Virus record (IMG/VR): IMGVR_UViG_3300006923_000069
Span: 1-35,894 of that record
DNA: 35,894 nucleotides
Direction: 5' to 3' (one strand)
DNA from: a virus
Below are positions 15,251 to 22,800 of the stretch, in pieces. How positions within the stretch are numbered: the first letter of the stretch is position 1; every line of letters starts with the position of its first letter. The translations under genes and the position numbers were made by a program. Below the pieces are notes generated by a model. It ran no database searches. It saw only the letters and a program-made list of their open reading frames with translations, and was not told where the DNA came from.

Positions 15251-15801
15251 TATATCTCCATTTTAAATAAGTGTTTTAAGAAAACTTTTATTAAACGTTC
15301 TCTACATTTCTCGTCGTCTTCGCATTCATAGAACTTCCAAGAATACATTCCATTGTTTTTTTCTATTTTCTGTTTAAGTTTAAAGGCCTCTTGTTTCAAA
15401 AGAGGCATTACCTCTGTTATATTATCTGGTTCTATTCCTCTTTCTAGAGCTTCTTCTAATAAAATAGACCAATCTCCATTCTCATAAGCTTCGTTTATCA
15501 TTTTAAAGACTTTTGAGTCTCCGCCATTCTTATCGGGATGAGATTCTTTTGCCAGTTGCCTATACAGTTTGTTCATCTTCTTCTCTTCTTTTTTCTCGGG
15601 TTTCTTGTTTATTATGGCCAGTCTTCGCTCAGAGGACTCAAACATCTCTTCAACTCTCTCCGTATTTTCTTGATTTGCAGTATTCAAATCAATATCATTG
15701 TTGGCACAATATTCTCTATACTTATTTTCAAAAACCAAATGTGCATCCAATAGTACGGCTTCTTGATATTCAAGTTCGCTTCTTAAAAACTTAACCTCCA
15801 T
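15250..15801 (-). CDS. J-domain (DnaJ-like) protein, about 183 aa
   Basis: An N-terminal coiled-coil region, then a J-domain core: NKLYRQLAKESHPDKNGGDS with the HPD tripeptide that stimulates Hsp70 ATPase, followed by KVFKMINEAYENGDWSILLE. It resembles small bacterial and phage J-proteins in which the HPD helix hairpin is followed by an A-Y-E-x-x-D helix. It likely recruits host DnaK. The start is difficult: an in-frame ATG at 15837 lies inside the -10 box of the promoter at 15836-15864 and would not be in the mRNA, so I prefer the ATG at 15801 (MEVKFLRSEL), though its binding site is weak. The stop overlaps the lipoprotein start. Confidence 0.82.
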   Translation of the reverse strand: MEVKFLRSELEYQEAVLLDAHLVFENKYREYCANNDIDLNTANQENTERVEEMFESSERRLAIINKKPEKKEEKKMNKLYRQLAKESHPDKNGGDSKVFKMINEAYENGDWSILLEEALERGIEPDNITEVMPLLKQEAFKLKQKIEKNNGMYSWKFYECEDDEKCRERLIKVFLKHLFKMEI

Positions 15802-15835
15802 TAAAAGTTTCTTATATTTCTTTACTCTTATAGAC

Positions 15836-15864
15836 ATTATAACATACCTAGTCTGATCTGTCAA
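15836..15864 (-). promoter_or_regulatory. Sigma70-type promoter for the J-domain operon
   Basis: Minus strand TTGACA (15864-15859), 17-bp spacer ending in TATGT, TATAAT (15841-15836). The -35 box falls in the last codons (Leu-Asp-Arg-Ser-Asp-stop) of the upstream gene, and the -10 overlaps an in-frame ATG of the J-protein. Confidence 0.87.
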
Positions 15865-16759
15865 GTGCAATTCGTTGAAATTCTGAATATTTTATTATTC
15901 TTTCATGAGGTCTTTTGACTGAGAGGGAGTATTCCGAAGATAAATAGTTCCTATAATCTTCCCACGATCCAAGATTAAAAAACTCTTTTGGTTCATAAGA
16001 GTTATCAGGTGTTATATCTAGTTCTGTAAAAACATATTTAAGGTCAAACCATCTTGCTGAATATTGTTCAATTGCTGGTAAAACTCTAGATGGCGCTCCA
16101 GAAGCGTTATATTCTCCATCTGCATACATTCCTGTTCCTGTTCTGATGTTTCTTCTGTATCTTATGAATTCGTCTTTACCAAATGAGAAAGATGCGAAGT
16201 GATTCTCATTCATTGCTTGTCCGTTATATGTTACATAGAAGTTCTCATTAGAAGATATTTTACTTCTGTGTTCTCTTATCTCGGCAGGATTGAATATTCC
16301 ATATGGGAAAGAAACCCAATAGCGGTCCGGTATTAACCATTTAGAGAGCTTTGAAGACACTTTGAGGCATGTTAGTGCTCCTTGGATAACAGACCACGAC
16401 AAACAGTCTCTACGGTCTCTATCCTTTGGATGTATTGGGACATAGAATATTGGTATCCTTCGTCTCGACTCATCGGGATATGGATCGTGCTTTCTAAATG
16501 CCCAAACGGGGTCTTGGATGAAATCTCCAATGCGATGCCTTACAAACGGCGCCGTATCAGCATGAAGGACCACCCATATCGTTTCGCACCCAGCATAGGC
16601 ACACTCGTAAATAGCGGCTTCTAACATGGTGTAGTTGGCTGCAACGGGCATCATAAAGTCTGGCCATTCCATGCCAAAGTCTAAGGGTTGTCCCGCACAA
16701 GGTACAATACCAGCTAAATGGTAAGAGTTTGTATTGTGAGGTTTTGAGTTAATTTCCAC
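15848..16759 (-). CDS. Nucleotidyltransferase-like (GT-A fold) protein, 303 aa
   Basis: Residues 15-70 follow the sugar-nucleotidyltransferase pattern: LAGIVPCAGQPLDFGMEWPD, then FMMPVAANYTMLEAAI and AGCETIWVVLHAD. This matches the family G-x-x-P-A-A-G, then P-K, then M-x-x-x-I and A-G-x-x-x-I-x-I-V. The glycine-rich loop is shortened and the P-K lysine is replaced (W-P-D), so activity may differ. The rest is aromatic-rich and unfamiliar. The start is GTG at 16759 with AAGGAAG upstream, overlapping the previous gene by 46 nt. It could modify a sugar or DNA base precursor, but the substrate is unknown. Confidence 0.6.
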   Translation of the reverse strand: MEINSKPHNTNSYHLAGIVPCAGQPLDFGMEWPDFMMPVAANYTMLEAAIYECAYAGCETIWVVLHADTAPFVRHRIGDFIQDPVWAFRKHDPYPDESRRRIPIFYVPIHPKDRDRRDCLSWSVIQGALTCLKVSSKLSKWLIPDRYWVSFPYGIFNPAEIREHRSKISSNENFYVTYNGQAMNENHFASFSFGKDEFIRYRRNIRTGTGMYADGEYNASGAPSRVLPAIEQYSARWFDLKYVFTELDITPDNSYEPKEFFNLGSWEDYRNYLSSEYSLSVKRPHERIIKYSEFQRIALDRSD

Positions 16760-17520
16760 AGTTGACTTCCTTTATCTAGTTGTATGTCCAGTATCTCTTC
16801 GATTGAGAAACCGTTGTTGTATTTATAATATATCTCTCGGTACATGTGCTCTATCTTCACAGCGTAGTGAAGTTGAAGTCCTTTCTTGTTGTATCCATTT
16901 GATTGCCCTCTAATTCCGGCATCTTTCATCATTCTCAAGGTTTTGAGACGGGCATATGTCTCTGAATAATAAGGATCGTCAATCTCATTCTCTGAGATAG
17001 TTGATAGAGAGCAAACGTCTTTCATGTCAGTTCTGGTTGATTTTCTGGTTGATGGATGAAACAATAGCGTGTGGCAGAATTCTGATGTTGGATCTGCCAA
17101 GGCATTAAACTGGTGTCTTGCTCCTGATCTGACCGCAAACCAATCATATAGTACTATTTCGTCTGTTTTTTCTTTGTCAAACTCGATCATTTCGTTATAA
17201 GCCACCTCAATCTTCTTATTATCGAGAGTTATTATAACCATTTTGTCGTCTTCCAGTCGAAACGTCTGTATGTTATTGGGAAATATGACCAGACCGGCCA
17301 TTGACAATATAAATAATAAGCGATCCCAAACTTGACTCTTTCGGTGGTGGAGCTTGTTTGAAAACCCTATAAATGATAAATCCCAATGTTCTGGGCAGAG
17401 ATCCAATTGGAACGGGATATGTGGGATATCTACTATTATCGGGAGGTTGTTTTTATATGCATACATCACAGCAGTCAATGAACCGCCAACTACAACTTTA
17501 TCAAAATATAATTTATTCAA
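16714..17520 (-). CDS. Unknown protein with Rossmann-like N-terminus, 268 aa
   Basis: The N-terminus YFDKVVVGGSLTAVMYAYKN followed by NLPIIVDIP looks like the first beta-alpha-beta of a Rossmann fold (V-V-V-G-G-S-L-x-A, then an acidic residue after strand 2). It could be an FAD/NAD-dependent enzyme remnant, but the second half matches nothing I know. The start is TTG at 17520, four bases after AGGAGG, and the downstream NTase-like gene overlaps its end. The pairing suggests the two act together. Confidence 0.6.
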   Translation of the reverse strand: MNKLYFDKVVVGGSLTAVMYAYKNNLPIIVDIPHIPFQLDLCPEHWDLSFIGFSNKLHHRKSQVWDRLLFILSMAGLVIFPNNIQTFRLEDDKMVIITLDNKKIEVAYNEMIEFDKEKTDEIVLYDWFAVRSGARHQFNALADPTSEFCHTLLFHPSTRKSTRTDMKDVCSLSTISENEIDDPYYSETYARLKTLRMMKDAGIRGQSNGYNKKGLQLHYAVKIEHMYREIYYKYNNGFSIEEILDIQLDKGSQLWKLTQNLTIQTLTI

Positions 17521-17528
17521 CTTTCCTC

Positions 17529-18593
17529 CTATCTAGTGTGGCCTTGTTTTTCTATTCCCATAATGAAAGATTCAAACACTTCTGCATATTTAACGAAAAA
17601 GATCTCAGGAACATTGTCGACGATATCTAAGAATTCAAAAAATTCAACCGGCTTTTCCCATGCGTCTAAGCTCTGTTTTGTCCTAATCAATAGCATTTCT
17701 AAATAAGGCCCCATCAATTCTAATTGCTTTTCAGGGGGCATTTGCAATATTGGATCATGTGGATTACCATATGTCAATATAAAAAAGTTTCTTACCATCT
17801 TAGCATAGCTCCTGTCGGCTACTGATACTTCTTGGTTACGCTCCTTTTCTATCTCTTCGGTGAGATCTCCCAAGCGATAGTTTGCATCGTAAGAAACAGG
17901 ATCTAACGGTGGAATCTCTGAGTCTGGTTGCTCGCCCAAGGCCTGTTTTACTCTTCCCATTAGGTTTTCCATGGAGAATAAAAAGTGATGTTGTTCTGGG
18001 ATATTCTTCAACTCTGGTGTTCTTTTGAGCATGAAATCTTTTCCTGCTCTTGTATCCTTATAAACAGAGCGTCTTCTTGTTGCAAATACATAATCATCAA
18101 AATGACCGGGAGCATTTTTGAGCATATGTGTCGATTGGTGAGTTTGCTCTTGATCAGCTGATCTTTCATCCAACATATTTTGGATTATAAAATCAACATC
18201 AGAAGCTAAGACTTTCTTGTCATAAGAGTTCAAACTCATGAGAAAGTGACCAACTCTTTCGTTTAACTCTCTGTTAACTGCTGCTATATTTTGGTTATTT
18301 TGTAGCTTACCGTCAGGTGTTACTCCTCTATAGACGTATAATAATAAGTTTGTTTCTTTTGGATTTGTTATCTTCCTTACCTCACCATCGTCATCCATCA
18401 TTTCTTCGCCAACAGTCAAATAGGGTCGTTGTAAAAATCTGTCTATATTAACGCCTATCTCAATTCTAGACTCTTGAACCTCTTGCGGAGCGTGTGTAAT
18501 TTCTCCCGTTGCTCTTGTTTGTGTTTGTTTATATCTATCGGTTGTGATAGATTCTCTAAGAAATTTATTCTTTCTCAATATCCGTATTTTCAT
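17529..18593 (-). CDS. Hypothetical protein, 354 aa
   Basis: No family recognised. It begins MKIRILRKNKFLRESITTDR, a short basic amphipathic lead. The middle is charged and mostly helical, with Gln/Asn-rich stretches (LQNNQNIAAVNRELNERVGH). The C-terminal third is helical and rich in Phe (EKPVEFFEFLDIVDNVPEIF). There is no signal or membrane segment. The ATG at 18593 has GAGGTAAAA upstream and overlaps the preceding SH3-like gene by 29 nt. Size and composition would suit a virion-associated or propeptide-bearing protein, but this is only a guess. Confidence 0.72.
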   Translation of the reverse strand: MKIRILRKNKFLRESITTDRYKQTQTRATGEITHAPQEVQESRIEIGVNIDRFLQRPYLTVGEEMMDDDGEVRKITNPKETNLLLYVYRGVTPDGKLQNNQNIAAVNRELNERVGHFLMSLNSYDKKVLASDVDFIIQNMLDERSADQEQTHQSTHMLKNAPGHFDDYVFATRRRSVYKDTRAGKDFMLKRTPELKNIPEQHHFLFSMENLMGRVKQALGEQPDSEIPPLDPVSYDANYRLGDLTEEIEKERNQEVSVADRSYAKMVRNFFILTYGNPHDPILQMPPEKQLELMGPYLEMLLIRTKQSLDAWEKPVEFFEFLDIVDNVPEIFFVKYAEVFESFIMGIEKQGHTR

Positions 18594-18846
18594 GTACTTT
18601 TACCTCTTCTAAAAACGTCTCTGGCATCATTTTAATTAGTTTGCCATCTATTAAAACGTCATAAGTCCACCAACCAAAAAGCAGGATATCCTTAGTGCTA
18701 GTTTTGGTATAGTGATAGGCTTCACAGTTTATCAAGCCGTATTCAGCTTTGGCACCTTCATATTGAGCGAATAAAAGACCCAAGTTTCTAATTTTGACTA
18801 GGTCTCCGAGTTTAAATTTAGGTGGTGCTTTCTGAAATTCTTCCAT
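18565..18846 (-). CDS. Small SH3/KOW-like protein, 93 aa
   Basis: After a short lead (MEEFQKAP) it reads PKFKLGDLVKIRNLGLLF, then GLINCEAYHYT, LFGWWTYDVLIDGKLIKM and PETFLEEVKV. The P-K-F-K-L-G-D-L-V-K-I-R opening closely matches the 13175-13480 protein, indicating duplication. I prefer the ATG at 18846; a TTG at 18870 is also possible. Neither has a clear ribosome site. The gene starts inside thyX, so translation is probably coupled. Confidence 0.75.
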   Translation of the reverse strand: MEEFQKAPPKFKLGDLVKIRNLGLLFAQYEGAKAEYGLINCEAYHYTKTSTKDILLFGWWTYDVLIDGKLIKMMPETFLEEVKVHENTDIEKE

Positions 18847-19567
18847 CTTTGGTTTCACGATACGACCCAACAGCTACAGGCCATAAGTCGCTAGCAATTT
18901 CCAAACATGCTTCAGCAACTCTCTGAATCTCCCATTGCGCACCCTCATGAGTGCGAAGGTCTATAAATTTAAGTAGATTCGAAAGGTTGCAAGTTCCGTA
19001 GTATTCGGTATATAAGTTCTGTGGGAGTATCATTCTCGCTTGTTCTCGGCAGATGCCCTTGTCCAACATATCATTATATGCATCAAGGCACTTGTCCGTG
19101 CATATACTCAAATAATCAGAAACCCTAATAGACGCGTCCATCATCGCACCATCATCTAAATCCCACATTTTGGGGTTAATCAGTTTTTTGGGGTCGGATG
19201 CTTGTCTGTTGCTTTCGTGTTGTGTTCGAAATACTTCTGGTAGATAGAATTCCAAGCCTTTATCTGTATATCTTCTCGATATCTCATTGTAAGACCACGT
19301 ACGGTGACGGTGGTGCTGAGACCGTACAAAGAGAGGCACAACAAATTTAAAAGTAATAACGTTATGCTCAAATGTTGAAGTGTGTTTGTGCTTAACGAGA
19401 TACTTAACCAGTCGCTTATCTTTATCATCGAGTTCATCTTTTGTGTTACCAAAGCTAACCCTAGCACTATTAACGATGGTAAGGTCAGTACCCATATGGT
19501 CAACATAACTAACCCTGCCAATCTGATCATTATAGAGAAATAGCGTTCGATTGTATCGATCACTCAC
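18818..19567 (-). CDS. thyX: FAD-dependent thymidylate synthase ThyX, 249 aa
   Basis: Converts dUMP to dTMP using methylene-tetrahydrofolate, NADPH and FAD. The ThyX signature R-H-R-x-x-S-x-N-E-x-S-x-R is complete at residues 87-99. Flanking family features are visible: an early ARVSFG element, and HTSTFEH before the motif. The length is typical. The start is GTG at 19567 after GAGGTGAAGG, overlapping the upstream gene by 8 nt. Together with dUTPase and the class II RNR it makes a full dTTP supply route. Confidence 0.96.
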   Translation of the reverse strand: MSDRYNRTLFLYNDQIGRVSYVDHMGTDLTIVNSARVSFGNTKDELDDKDKRLVKYLVKHKHTSTFEHNVITFKFVVPLFVRSQHHRHRTWSYNEISRRYTDKGLEFYLPEVFRTQHESNRQASDPKKLINPKMWDLDDGAMMDASIRVSDYLSICTDKCLDAYNDMLDKGICREQARMILPQNLYTEYYGTCNLSNLLKFIDLRTHEGAQWEIQRVAEACLEIASDLWPVAVGSYRETKDGRISESTT

Positions 19568-20240
19568 CCTTCACCTCGTATATTCCACCAATTTGACGTC
19601 CATCGACGTTATCGATTTTCTCAGGTCTTACATTGGCCTTGTATTCCATATCTGGGTCTGTAAAGAATGGAATAACAAACTTCTCATTTCCAATTCTCGA
19701 GAACATATCTTGTCTCCCTTGGATACTAGCGTCATTCAAAATAACATCCTTTTCATCAGAAACGGTGTATTTCTCTGCTTCAGGCCCTTCTTCGGGATGG
19801 CACTGGATAAATAAAAATCTAAAATAGATGTTTGCTCCTGCTCCTTCATCTGCCATAGCTCTTTGTTTTTCACCCCAGATAACGGAGTCTTGTAAATACT
19901 TTTTACCAAGCCAAACGATAGATGCTTTAGGGGCATTTACTACAAGAAACGAGTTTTCAGCTGTTCCGAAATATTGACCATCTATTGGGTAATACCTCAA
20001 ACCCTGAGATTCCATATTTTTCACTAAATCTTCCATCATTGCTTGATTGTTCCAATCTGGTGGTGGGTTTGGTGGATTCTCTGCTGAGAGCATGGCGACA
20101 GTATACGGTCCGCCGGCTTGGAATTGAGCCGCTAAAGCTGCTCTTGCTTCACCTAATCCGATCTGTTCTTCGTTTATCGGAGATGAGCCCATCTCTTCCA
20201 AAATTAGTTTCTTTAAAAAATCTCTAGTTAGTTTCATCAT
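19560..20240 (-). CDS. DUF3293-like protein with amphipathic N-terminal lead, 226 aa
   Basis: Residues about 45-125 resemble DUF3293: PYTVAMLSAENPPNPPPDWN, then NQAMMEDLVKNMESQGLRYY, and ENSFLVVNAPKASIVWLGKK with a following Q-D-S-V-I-W. This matches the family pattern of A-x-N-P, N-x-x-L-x-x-x-L and S-F-L-V...Q-x-A-V. Function unknown. The N-terminus MMKLTRDFLKKLILEEMGSS is a short amphipathic helix that I have the impression recurs on unrelated proteins of large phages. GGGAG sits just before two tandem ATGs (20240, 20237). It is co-transcribed with the GroES-like gene and thyX. Confidence 0.72.
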   Translation of the reverse strand: MMKLTRDFLKKLILEEMGSSPINEEQIGLGEARAALAAQFQAGGPYTVAMLSAENPPNPPPDWNNQAMMEDLVKNMESQGLRYYPIDGQYFGTAENSFLVVNAPKASIVWLGKKYLQDSVIWGEKQRAMADEGAGANIYFRFLFIQCHPEEGPEAEKYTVSDEKDVILNDASIQGRQDMFSRIGNEKFVIPFFTDPDMEYKANVRPEKIDNVDGRQIGGIYEVKGE

Positions 20241-20511
20241 TAACACTCCCAAATATGTAGTTTTCTAAGATTAAATAGATCTTTTGACCCTTTATCTCCA
20301 TTTCTTGAAGCATAGATCTTTGAAAAATAATTACGTCACCTGTGTATAGGGAGAGATTGCAGTCATCAGCATAGGTTATAATTTTACCCAATGCATACGG
20401 TGATTTTGGTTTCATGTAATCCTCGGGCAGCAAAAAGCCCTTATCTTTCTCTTCTTCTTGTTCGTCAAGTATCTCAACCATGACATGTCTATTGAATATT
20501 TCTTTTATCAT
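20224..20511 (-). CDS. GroES-like co-chaperonin, 95 aa
   Basis: Likely caps the host GroEL ring, as gp31 does in T4. The order of strands matches Cpn10: FNRHVMVEILDEQEEEKDKG (opening R-V-x-V-x), FLLPEDYMKPKS (the I-L-P that precedes the mobile-loop region), ALGKIITYADD (G-x-V-x-x-V-G position), LYTGDVIIFQRS (V-K-x-G-D-x-V-L-F) and KGQKIYLILENYIFGSV (Y-L-I-L-x-x-x-D-I-L-A). The length is typical of GroES (about 97 aa). The ATG at 20511 has TTGGAGG. The leader from the promoter at 20694-20722 is about 175 nt and highly foldable. Confidence 0.85.
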   Translation of the reverse strand: MIKEIFNRHVMVEILDEQEEEKDKGFLLPEDYMKPKSPYALGKIITYADDCNLSLYTGDVIIFQRSMLQEMEIKGQKIYLILENYIFGSVNDETN

Positions 20512-20533
20512 TTTACCTCCAAATAAAAAACAG

Positions 20534-20657
20534 GGTGTGAAATTTAGTTTACCTTGGTCTACACCGGCTTATTCAGCTACAACGTCGTGCTCACACCATG
20601 ACCACGATCATCACGCAAAGAAAAGTTGCTATGAAATCTACCCAACACCTAAAGCCG
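20534..20657 (-). promoter_or_regulatory. Structured leader RNA before the GroES-like gene (candidate riboregulator)
   Basis: In the minus-strand transcript several helices nest: CGGCUU (20657-20652) with AAGCCG (20570-20565); CAAC (20628-20625) with GUUG (20583-20580); and UCGUG (20607-20603) with CACGA (20589-20585). The 13-nt hairpin loop contains GGUGUGA (20597-20591), which is complementary to UCACACC (20540-20534) near the ribosome site, a potential pseudoknot. The same DNA also reads as a plus-strand His-rich ORF (see findings). No known riboswitch class is recognised. The evidence is complementarity only. Confidence 0.45.
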
Positions 20658-20693
20658 AATAGCAAAAAATACCTCTTAAAAAGTATTATTAAT

Positions 20694-20722
20694 AATATAA
20701 CACATTAAGAGGCATTTGTCAA
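20694..20722 (-). promoter_or_regulatory. Sigma70-type promoter for the GroES-like/thyX operon
   Basis: Minus strand TTGACA (20722-20717), 17-bp spacer ending in GTGT, TATATT (20699-20694). The spacer carries CCTCTTAA, and TTAAGAGG recurs just downstream of the start site as its inverted partner, a possible operator. Confidence 0.87.
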
Positions 20723-20734
20723 GTTTTTTTTATT

Positions 20735-20920
20735 TTAACCCAAGTTTTTCTTGCTTTGGACTTCCTTTCTGAGTTCTTGCAATTCTGTTCTTGCCAAGTG
20801 CATGATCTTTCTTGCTCGGACCGCAGCAGACTTATATCCATAAGCATGTTCTTCGACCTTTTCCAAATCAGCTATTGCTGCTTGGAGATTCTCAATAAGT
20901 TTTTCCATTCTCTCTTTCAT
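20735..20920 (-). CDS. Histone H1-like Hc1-type protein, 61 aa
   Basis: The sequence MEKLIENLQAAIADLEKVEE, then KSAAVRARKIMHLARTELQE and LRKEVQSKKN fits the N-terminal helical domain of the Hc1/histone H1-like family: D-L-x-K-x-E, then K-A-A-x-R-x-R-K, then E-L-R-K-E-x-x-x-x-K. The basic Lys-rich tail of chlamydial Hc1 is missing, as in many short bacterial versions. It probably binds DNA or nucleoid proteins. The ATG at 20920 has AAGGAGT; it follows the RNR gene by 10 nt and is the last gene of the exonuclease-helicase-RNR series. Confidence 0.72.
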   Translation of the reverse strand: MKERMEKLIENLQAAIADLEKVEEHAYGYKSAAVRARKIMHLARTELQELRKEVQSKKNLG

Positions 20921-20930
20921 AATATACTCC

Positions 20931-22787
20931 TTAGATTATTTCGCAAGCTCCACCAGCACAAGCGGCTTCGCCTTTAAGATTTGTGTTGTCCTCTATCTCG
21001 ATCACACCGTCAAGATTGACTTCAACCAGTGTAGTAAGTAGTTTCTCATACGTTTCTTCATCGCAGTCCTCAAACGGAGCCTGTTTATAACTGTGCTCAG
21101 AATAAGGCAAAACAGACAAACCATTGTAATTGTTTTTGTTTTCCCACATCCATTCTCCAACCTCAAACCATTCGTCTGGTTTAATAGTTATTGTTGCCGA
21201 AACGTTGTTTGAATTTTGTCCACTTCTATGGCCTTTCTTGACCCATTTAAGGTGCACATCTTTTACCCTACCCAATAGGTCCAAGGCACTCTCGTGACGC
21301 GTTATAGAGCCTTCTGGGGCCTTCTGAGGTACACTTATGACTGCTGTGTCATGTGGCCTGAAGTATTCATCTTCAACAAGCTCTGGGTGCCTTATTGTTA
21401 GATATTGATATATTGATTCGTTCTTTCCAACCCTTAGGCGTCTGATGTAATAGTCATTGTGCCATGCGTGAATGCCACTTGACGTTCCAAGTGTTAAAGA
21501 GGTTGTTCCTGCTGGTTTCACTGTTGTACACCTAGCTGCTGGCTTTATTCCTATTTTCTCCGCAATTTCTGCGTTGGTTAGCTTTACAATCTCCGCAGCT
21601 CTTGGCATATCCAACTTAAGTACATTACCTGATGCTATCCCTGTCATTGAAACTCCAATAAGATAGTCTTTCTCTGTGTTTCTTTGCCATACTGGCCTGA
21701 GGTAGTGAAAGTCGGTATATGATGCTTGGAGGGTTCCAATGATGGATGCGGCTCGAGACCTGTCTTCGTATTCTTCTTGAGTCTCTATATCACTAACATT
21801 TATCTCCGTGAGGTTGCAAAATTGAAAAGGGCGGAGAGATATCTCACAACAAGGATTACAACCGTAGTCCTTATCATTAGTAAAATAAAAACCGGGCTCA
21901 CCAGTTCCTGATTGCTTAACTCTATCCCATAAATCCAGAAATGTATCCTTATCAATGCGATGACGCATGATAACAACAGAATTGTTTGCCCTACCTCTTT
22001 GAGGATTTGTTTCCCACCAATTCCCTGCTTTTGCTGCAAGCATAGCTTGATCATCGGCAGAAAAAAGAGAGATAAGAGCAGCACGGCGAATACCACCAGC
22101 AAGGACGGCATCGGCGATGTGGCAGACAACATCGTGGACTTCGATAGATGATAGTTGATCACCTTCTTCTTTTGAATCGAGTATTCCTTCAACTTTAACA
22201 AGACATTCTCTCAATGGTTGGGGGCCGGGTGCTTTACCGCCGGATGTAACTAGTCTTGCACCTTTCGGACGGATATCCGAAAAGTCAAATCTTAGACGAC
22301 TTGTTCCCTTAAAGTAGGATTTAACTAACATACCAACAGCATCAGCCCAACCTTCGATAGAGTCTCCAATTAAGAAACGTCGGGTTCTCTTTGGGTTTGG
22401 TTTGTTGATGGCCGGCAGTTTCTCAATATGGCTCCGCTGAACTGAATATCCAACGCCTGTTCCGCCTAATAAAAGGAACATAATCTCTCCAAATACACGA
22501 ATATCGTCTATCGGAGCATAAGCGCAATTAAAGACACGATTGGGAGAGACTTCTATGGGTTTTCCTCCAAACTGCATTGATCGCATTGATGGCAATATCT
22601 CCTTGTCATAAACATATTGATATGCCCAGTCTATCTCTTTGTCTAAACTGGGAAATTTCTTAAGATGCATTTCCTTGTTTCTGGTAACTAATTCGACCCA
22701 GTTTTCTCTTCTCTGCTCCTCGGGCAGATATCTAGCGTACTTCATGTGTACAGTTATTTCTGATAATATTTTATTCGCAATTCCCAT
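20931..22787 (-). CDS. Class II (B12-dependent) ribonucleotide reductase, monomeric type, 618 aa
   Basis: Reduces ribonucleoside triphosphates to deoxy forms using adenosylcobalamin. It follows the Lactobacillus-type monomeric enzyme: Cys88 (redox partner), the finger-loop region YGCNPCCEISLRPFQFCNL with thiyl Cys313, Asn311 and Glu315, and Cys324 eleven residues on (the same spacing as the known 408/419 pair). The C-terminal shuttle pair is C-A-G-G-A-C (610, 615). LLGGTGVGYS and the SGGKAPGPQP loop are also conserved. At 618 aa it is over 100 residues shorter than the bacterial enzyme. The ATG at 22787 has AAGGAG, 14 nt after the helicase stop. It needs cobalamin from the host but no oxygen and no second subunit. 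Confidence 0.95.
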   Translation of the reverse strand: MGIANKILSEITVHMKYARYLPEEQRRENWVELVTRNKEMHLKKFPSLDKEIDWAYQYVYDKEILPSMRSMQFGGKPIEVSPNRVFNCAYAPIDDIRVFGEIMFLLLGGTGVGYSVQRSHIEKLPAINKPNPKRTRRFLIGDSIEGWADAVGMLVKSYFKGTSRLRFDFSDIRPKGARLVTSGGKAPGPQPLRECLVKVEGILDSKEEGDQLSSIEVHDVVCHIADAVLAGGIRRAALISLFSADDQAMLAAKAGNWWETNPQRGRANNSVVIMRHRIDKDTFLDLWDRVKQSGTGEPGFYFTNDKDYGCNPCCEISLRPFQFCNLTEINVSDIETQEEYEDRSRAASIIGTLQASYTDFHYLRPVWQRNTEKDYLIGVSMTGIASGNVLKLDMPRAAEIVKLTNAEIAEKIGIKPAARCTTVKPAGTTSLTLGTSSGIHAWHNDYYIRRLRVGKNESIYQYLTIRHPELVEDEYFRPHDTAVISVPQKAPEGSITRHESALDLLGRVKDVHLKWVKKGHRSGQNSNNVSATITIKPDEWFEVGEWMWENKNNYNGLSVLPYSEHSYKQAPFEDCDEETYEKLLTTLVEVNLDGVIEIEDNTNLKGEAACAGGACEII

Positions 22788-22800
22788 GTTGTTCTCCTTA

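Noticed and set aside
15802-15870. Longer start of the J-domain protein (15837 or 15870)
   Set aside because: Both lie within or upstream of the -10/-35 promoter boxes and so would not be in the mRNA from that promoter.
20598-20671. 24-codon TTG-initiated hydrophobic ORF on the minus strand in the leader of the GroES-like gene
   Set aside because: A weak start, and the region is better explained as folded leader RNA. No support beyond hydrophobicity.
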